The position numbers and the translations under genes were made by a program. Positions 61,215 to 63,403 of a stretch of DNA of 63,403 bases are shown here, piece by piece; the first letter of the stretch is position 1, and the number at the start of each line of letters is the position of its first letter. Under the pieces are notes generated by a model. That model had not been told where the DNA came from and ran no database searches. It worked only from the letters and a program-made list of their open reading frames with translations. This stretch comes from a virus. Location: positions 1 to 63,403 of the IMG/VR virus record IMGVR_UViG_3300026512_000012; one strand, given 5' to 3'.

Positions 61215-63217
61215 CTCATTACTCCTATGTTTTTATCATCTGCCAGTTTCTGAAATGCCATCGATTCCATATTAGCCTTAGCAGCTTGTTCAGCTTTTTC
61301 TAGTTCCATCTGATGTTTTAATACCATCTCTTCCTGTTTTCTTTTAGTATCTACTTCTTCATCTGTTTTAACAAATTCTAAATCTAGTTTATCTTTCTCA
61401 CTCAGTATCTTTTCTTTATCTGCTAGTAATTTTTGAGTCTGTGCATCTTTATACCTAGCTTGTGCCATTTTCTCAGCTCTATCTGCATCATCTTCATGAC
61501 TAGCAGATTTTATAGCTTCAATCTCAGCTTGTAGCTTTTCAACCTGTAACTGTTTAATTTGTTGCTCTAATGGATCAGGTTCAGGTTTAAAGTTTTCTAA
61601 CTCTGCTTCTAAATCAGGCATTCTGTTTAGTTTTGCCATCTTTTTCATTAGCATTGTAACTAATTTTGGGTCACCTTTTGGTCCCATTGTTTGTAGTAAG
61701 AAACTTAACTCTTGTGCTTTACTATGATTATCCTCAGCTGTTCTTACTTCTATATCTATATCTATTCTACCTTCTAAATCATCTCTTCTTATTGTTACAA
61801 ATTGTTCATTAGTTACTCTAATAACTTCTTCATTACTTAGAAATTCACTATTATAAGCCATCCATTTTCTCATTAATGGTTTAATCAAATTCTCTGCAAT
61901 ATTTCTTACTATATCCATTCTTCTTACTGTTGTAGCATCAAGTACACCCCTTGTGGCAGTTGCACTACCACTTCCCAGACTATTACCACTGATACCCCTA
62001 CTGAAACTTTTAATTCCTGTTAAACTCTCAACTTCATTATTCATCATTTCTATCATATTAAATGCACTACCTGGTATTTGATTATAACTTCCTTGCCATA
62101 TCCCAGGTTGTGTCATATTATATTCAAAATTCTTACCTGCTAGGAATTTCTTTTTTTGTGTGCTATCTAATGCACCCTTCATTATTCCAGTCTGTCCATT
62201 AGTACTAGCAGCCATATTATTTATAATACCCCTAGTAACGGCTGTTATCACTTGCTGTTGGTCTGCTATTAAATCTAAATTGTTCTCACCGTGTATTTGA
62301 AATGGTATGCTACTAAATGGCACAACTAGAAATGGTGCTTTTTTATCTGGATATGGATTATCCTCTAATCTAATTACAATATCATCTACCCAGGCACATA
62401 CTATTTGTTCTACGATACCATCACCATTTACATCATAATTACCCCAATATTCATACACTACTATTTTCTTCCTAGGATCATCCTGAAATCTAAATTTTGT
62501 TTTATCCTCTTCTTCATAATCAGCATCATCTGCGGCATCCATCATATTTTTAGCCACTAGCTTTAAATTCTTATATCTACCATCAGCTCTTAATGTACTC
62601 AAATCTGTTTCATATCTATATATCACAAACTGTGCATTATCTAAATTATCCTGACATGTAGGATCTACAAATACATCTTCACTTCTACAGACGGTAGCTG
62701 TTGGTTGATTCTTTATAACTACAGTTTCTTCTACTATTTCAGTAGTTATAAACTCTTCACCATATTCATTTTGTTTAACTACTTCTACTTCTTTAGTTAC
62801 TTTTTTATCTTCATAGTCCCAACCTACCTGTACAAACAATGTAGCATCTACATCTAATACTTTTAATGCTTTAGTTATAAAGTTATATCTATCAAACTGC
62901 CTACAAAATTGATAGTTCAATAATGTTTCATTCTGTCTCGCAGGTTCTACATCTTCAACTGTTATTGGTGTACATTTTATTATTCTAGGAGTGCTAACAA
63001 ATGGATCTTTTAAACTGGCATGAGCCCATTCACTTTGTCTTTTAGCTACTTTCGGTACAATAGAGCTTTTATCTTTTTCTTCGTTACCATACTTATCGCC
63101 ATTATAAGTGTGTCTTCTTTGTTCTATCTTACTATCATTATCATTTTTTAAATCTTCAGCACTTTTTAAGTCAGCTTTTAAACTCTGTAATAGCGTTCTT
63201 TTATCAATTTTACCCAT
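61211..63217 (-). CDS. Portal protein (N4 gp59-like)
   Basis: 668 residues, ATG after AAGGATATCTT. The first 130 residues (LKSAEDLKNDNDSKIEQRRHTY, SIVPKVAKRQSEWAHASL) fit podovirus portals. The middle has ATLFVQVGWDYEDKKV, a wing with repeats of E/V, and ATVCRSEDVFVDPTCQDNLDNAQ. The clip/stem part includes GISGNSLGSGSATATRGVLDATTVRRMD, and the C-terminal 130 residues form a charged coiled coil (barrel). It makes the dodecameric DNA gate of the capsid. The stop is TGA in an ATGA-type overlap, with in-frame TAA two codons later. Confidence 0.9.
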   Translation of the reverse strand: MGKIDKRTLLQSLKADLKSAEDLKNDNDSKIEQRRHTYNGDKYGNEEKDKSSIVPKVAKRQSEWAHASLKDPFVSTPRIIKCTPITVEDVEPARQNETLLNYQFCRQFDRYNFITKALKVLDVDATLFVQVGWDYEDKKVTKEVEVVKQNEYGEEFITTEIVEETVVIKNQPTATVCRSEDVFVDPTCQDNLDNAQFVIYRYETDLSTLRADGRYKNLKLVAKNMMDAADDADYEEEDKTKFRFQDDPRKKIVVYEYWGNYDVNGDGIVEQIVCAWVDDIVIRLEDNPYPDKKAPFLVVPFSSIPFQIHGENNLDLIADQQQVITAVTRGIINNMAASTNGQTGIMKGALDSTQKKKFLAGKNFEYNMTQPGIWQGSYNQIPGSAFNMIEMMNNEVESLTGIKSFSRGISGNSLGSGSATATRGVLDATTVRRMDIVRNIAENLIKPLMRKWMAYNSEFLSNEEVIRVTNEQFVTIRRDDLEGRIDIDIEVRTAEDNHSKAQELSFLLQTMGPKGDPKLVTMLMKKMAKLNRMPDLEAELENFKPEPDPLEQQIKQLQVEKLQAEIEAIKSASHEDDADRAEKMAQARYKDAQTQKLLADKEKILSEKDKLDLEFVKTDEEVDTKRKQEEMVLKHQMELEKAEQAAKANMESMAFQKLADDKNIGVMR

Positions 63218-63271
63218 AAGATATCCTTAGTATTTCTGACTCATTATATCATTAACTATTTTAAGTTTTAT

Positions 63272-63403
63272 TTAAACTCTGTCAAACCAGCCAACGAATT
63301 TTTCATTTGCTGGATGTGTTATATCTAAATTATAATACCTCATAAACTGTAAACCATTCAAGACTTTTAGTAGTCTTCGTTCTTTAACTTTATGAACTGC
63401 ATC
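63272..63403 (-). CDS. 3' end of an upstream late gene (partial)
   Basis: A frame enters from the right edge on the minus strand and ends at TAA (63272-63274), giving 43 residues ending FVGWFDRV. It is basic at first and then polar. It stops 54 bases before the portal start, in the same direction. A terminase large subunit or a head-tail gene would fit the order, but the fragment holds no diagnostic motif. Confidence 0.5.
   Translation of the reverse strand, partial: DAVHKVKERRLLKVLNGLQFMRYYNLDITHPANEKFVGWFDRV

Overview
The window is a 63.4-kb, strongly AT-rich (about 30% GC by eye), tightly packed piece of a tailed-phage genome with a podovirus/N4-like plan. Two gene arms converge near 25,010. 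The plus-strand arm (1-25,009) carries replication, recombination, nucleotide metabolism and small early-type genes. The minus-strand arm (25,006-63,403) carries virion genes. A near-perfect hairpin flanked by A and T runs at 25,019-25,045 separates the arms and looks like a bidirectional terminator. The host cannot be named from the sequence. Ribosome sites of the AAAGGA type and low GC fit a low-GC bacterium, and the N4-like plan suggests a Gram-negative one.

Plus arm, in order: the end of an unknown gene, a VWA protein, an ATP-dependent DNA ligase with a WGR-like front, two unknown genes, a RuvC-like nuclease, a family A DNA polymerase, a P-loop/primase fusion, a short noncoding region with spaced direct repeats and a palindrome in front of a RepL-like replication initiator, an unknown protein with different codon use, a RecD/Dda-type helicase whose Walker A is split by a 321-residue intein, an MT-A70 methyltransferase, small unknowns, a PD-(D/E)XK nuclease, a Sak4-like ATPase, an SSB-like protein, and a second SF1 helicase whose Walker A is interrupted by an in-frame UGA. 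The arm ends with HU, a dATP/dGTP pyrophosphohydrolase-like protein, class Ia ribonucleotide reductase (both subunits) and a MazG-like protein.

Minus arm, in transcription order from the right edge: the end of an unknown gene, portal, three small proteins, acidic scaffold, N4 gp56-type major capsid protein, small head/tail proteins, a 1560-residue tail fibre or tip protein, a coiled-coil protein, a 1039-residue protein with a hydrophobic block, two probable internal virion proteins, and three giant proteins of 2801, 2110 and 1336 residues.

The most informative call is that the 2801-residue protein carries motifs A, B and C of single-subunit RNA polymerases near its C-terminus and a lysozyme/transglycosylase-like segment near its N-terminus. 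It is therefore read as an N4-type virion RNA polymerase that would be ejected with the DNA. The next protein joins a SLOG-like domain, a RecD-type helicase and a zincin-like HEYAH motif, and the third carries a second zincin motif (HELVH). Together they look like a cargo of enzymes delivered at infection. The other main point of interest is the UGA in the second helicase. It sits at the same Walker A seam where the first helicase holds its intein, beside an 11-bp inverted repeat, in an otherwise intact gene.
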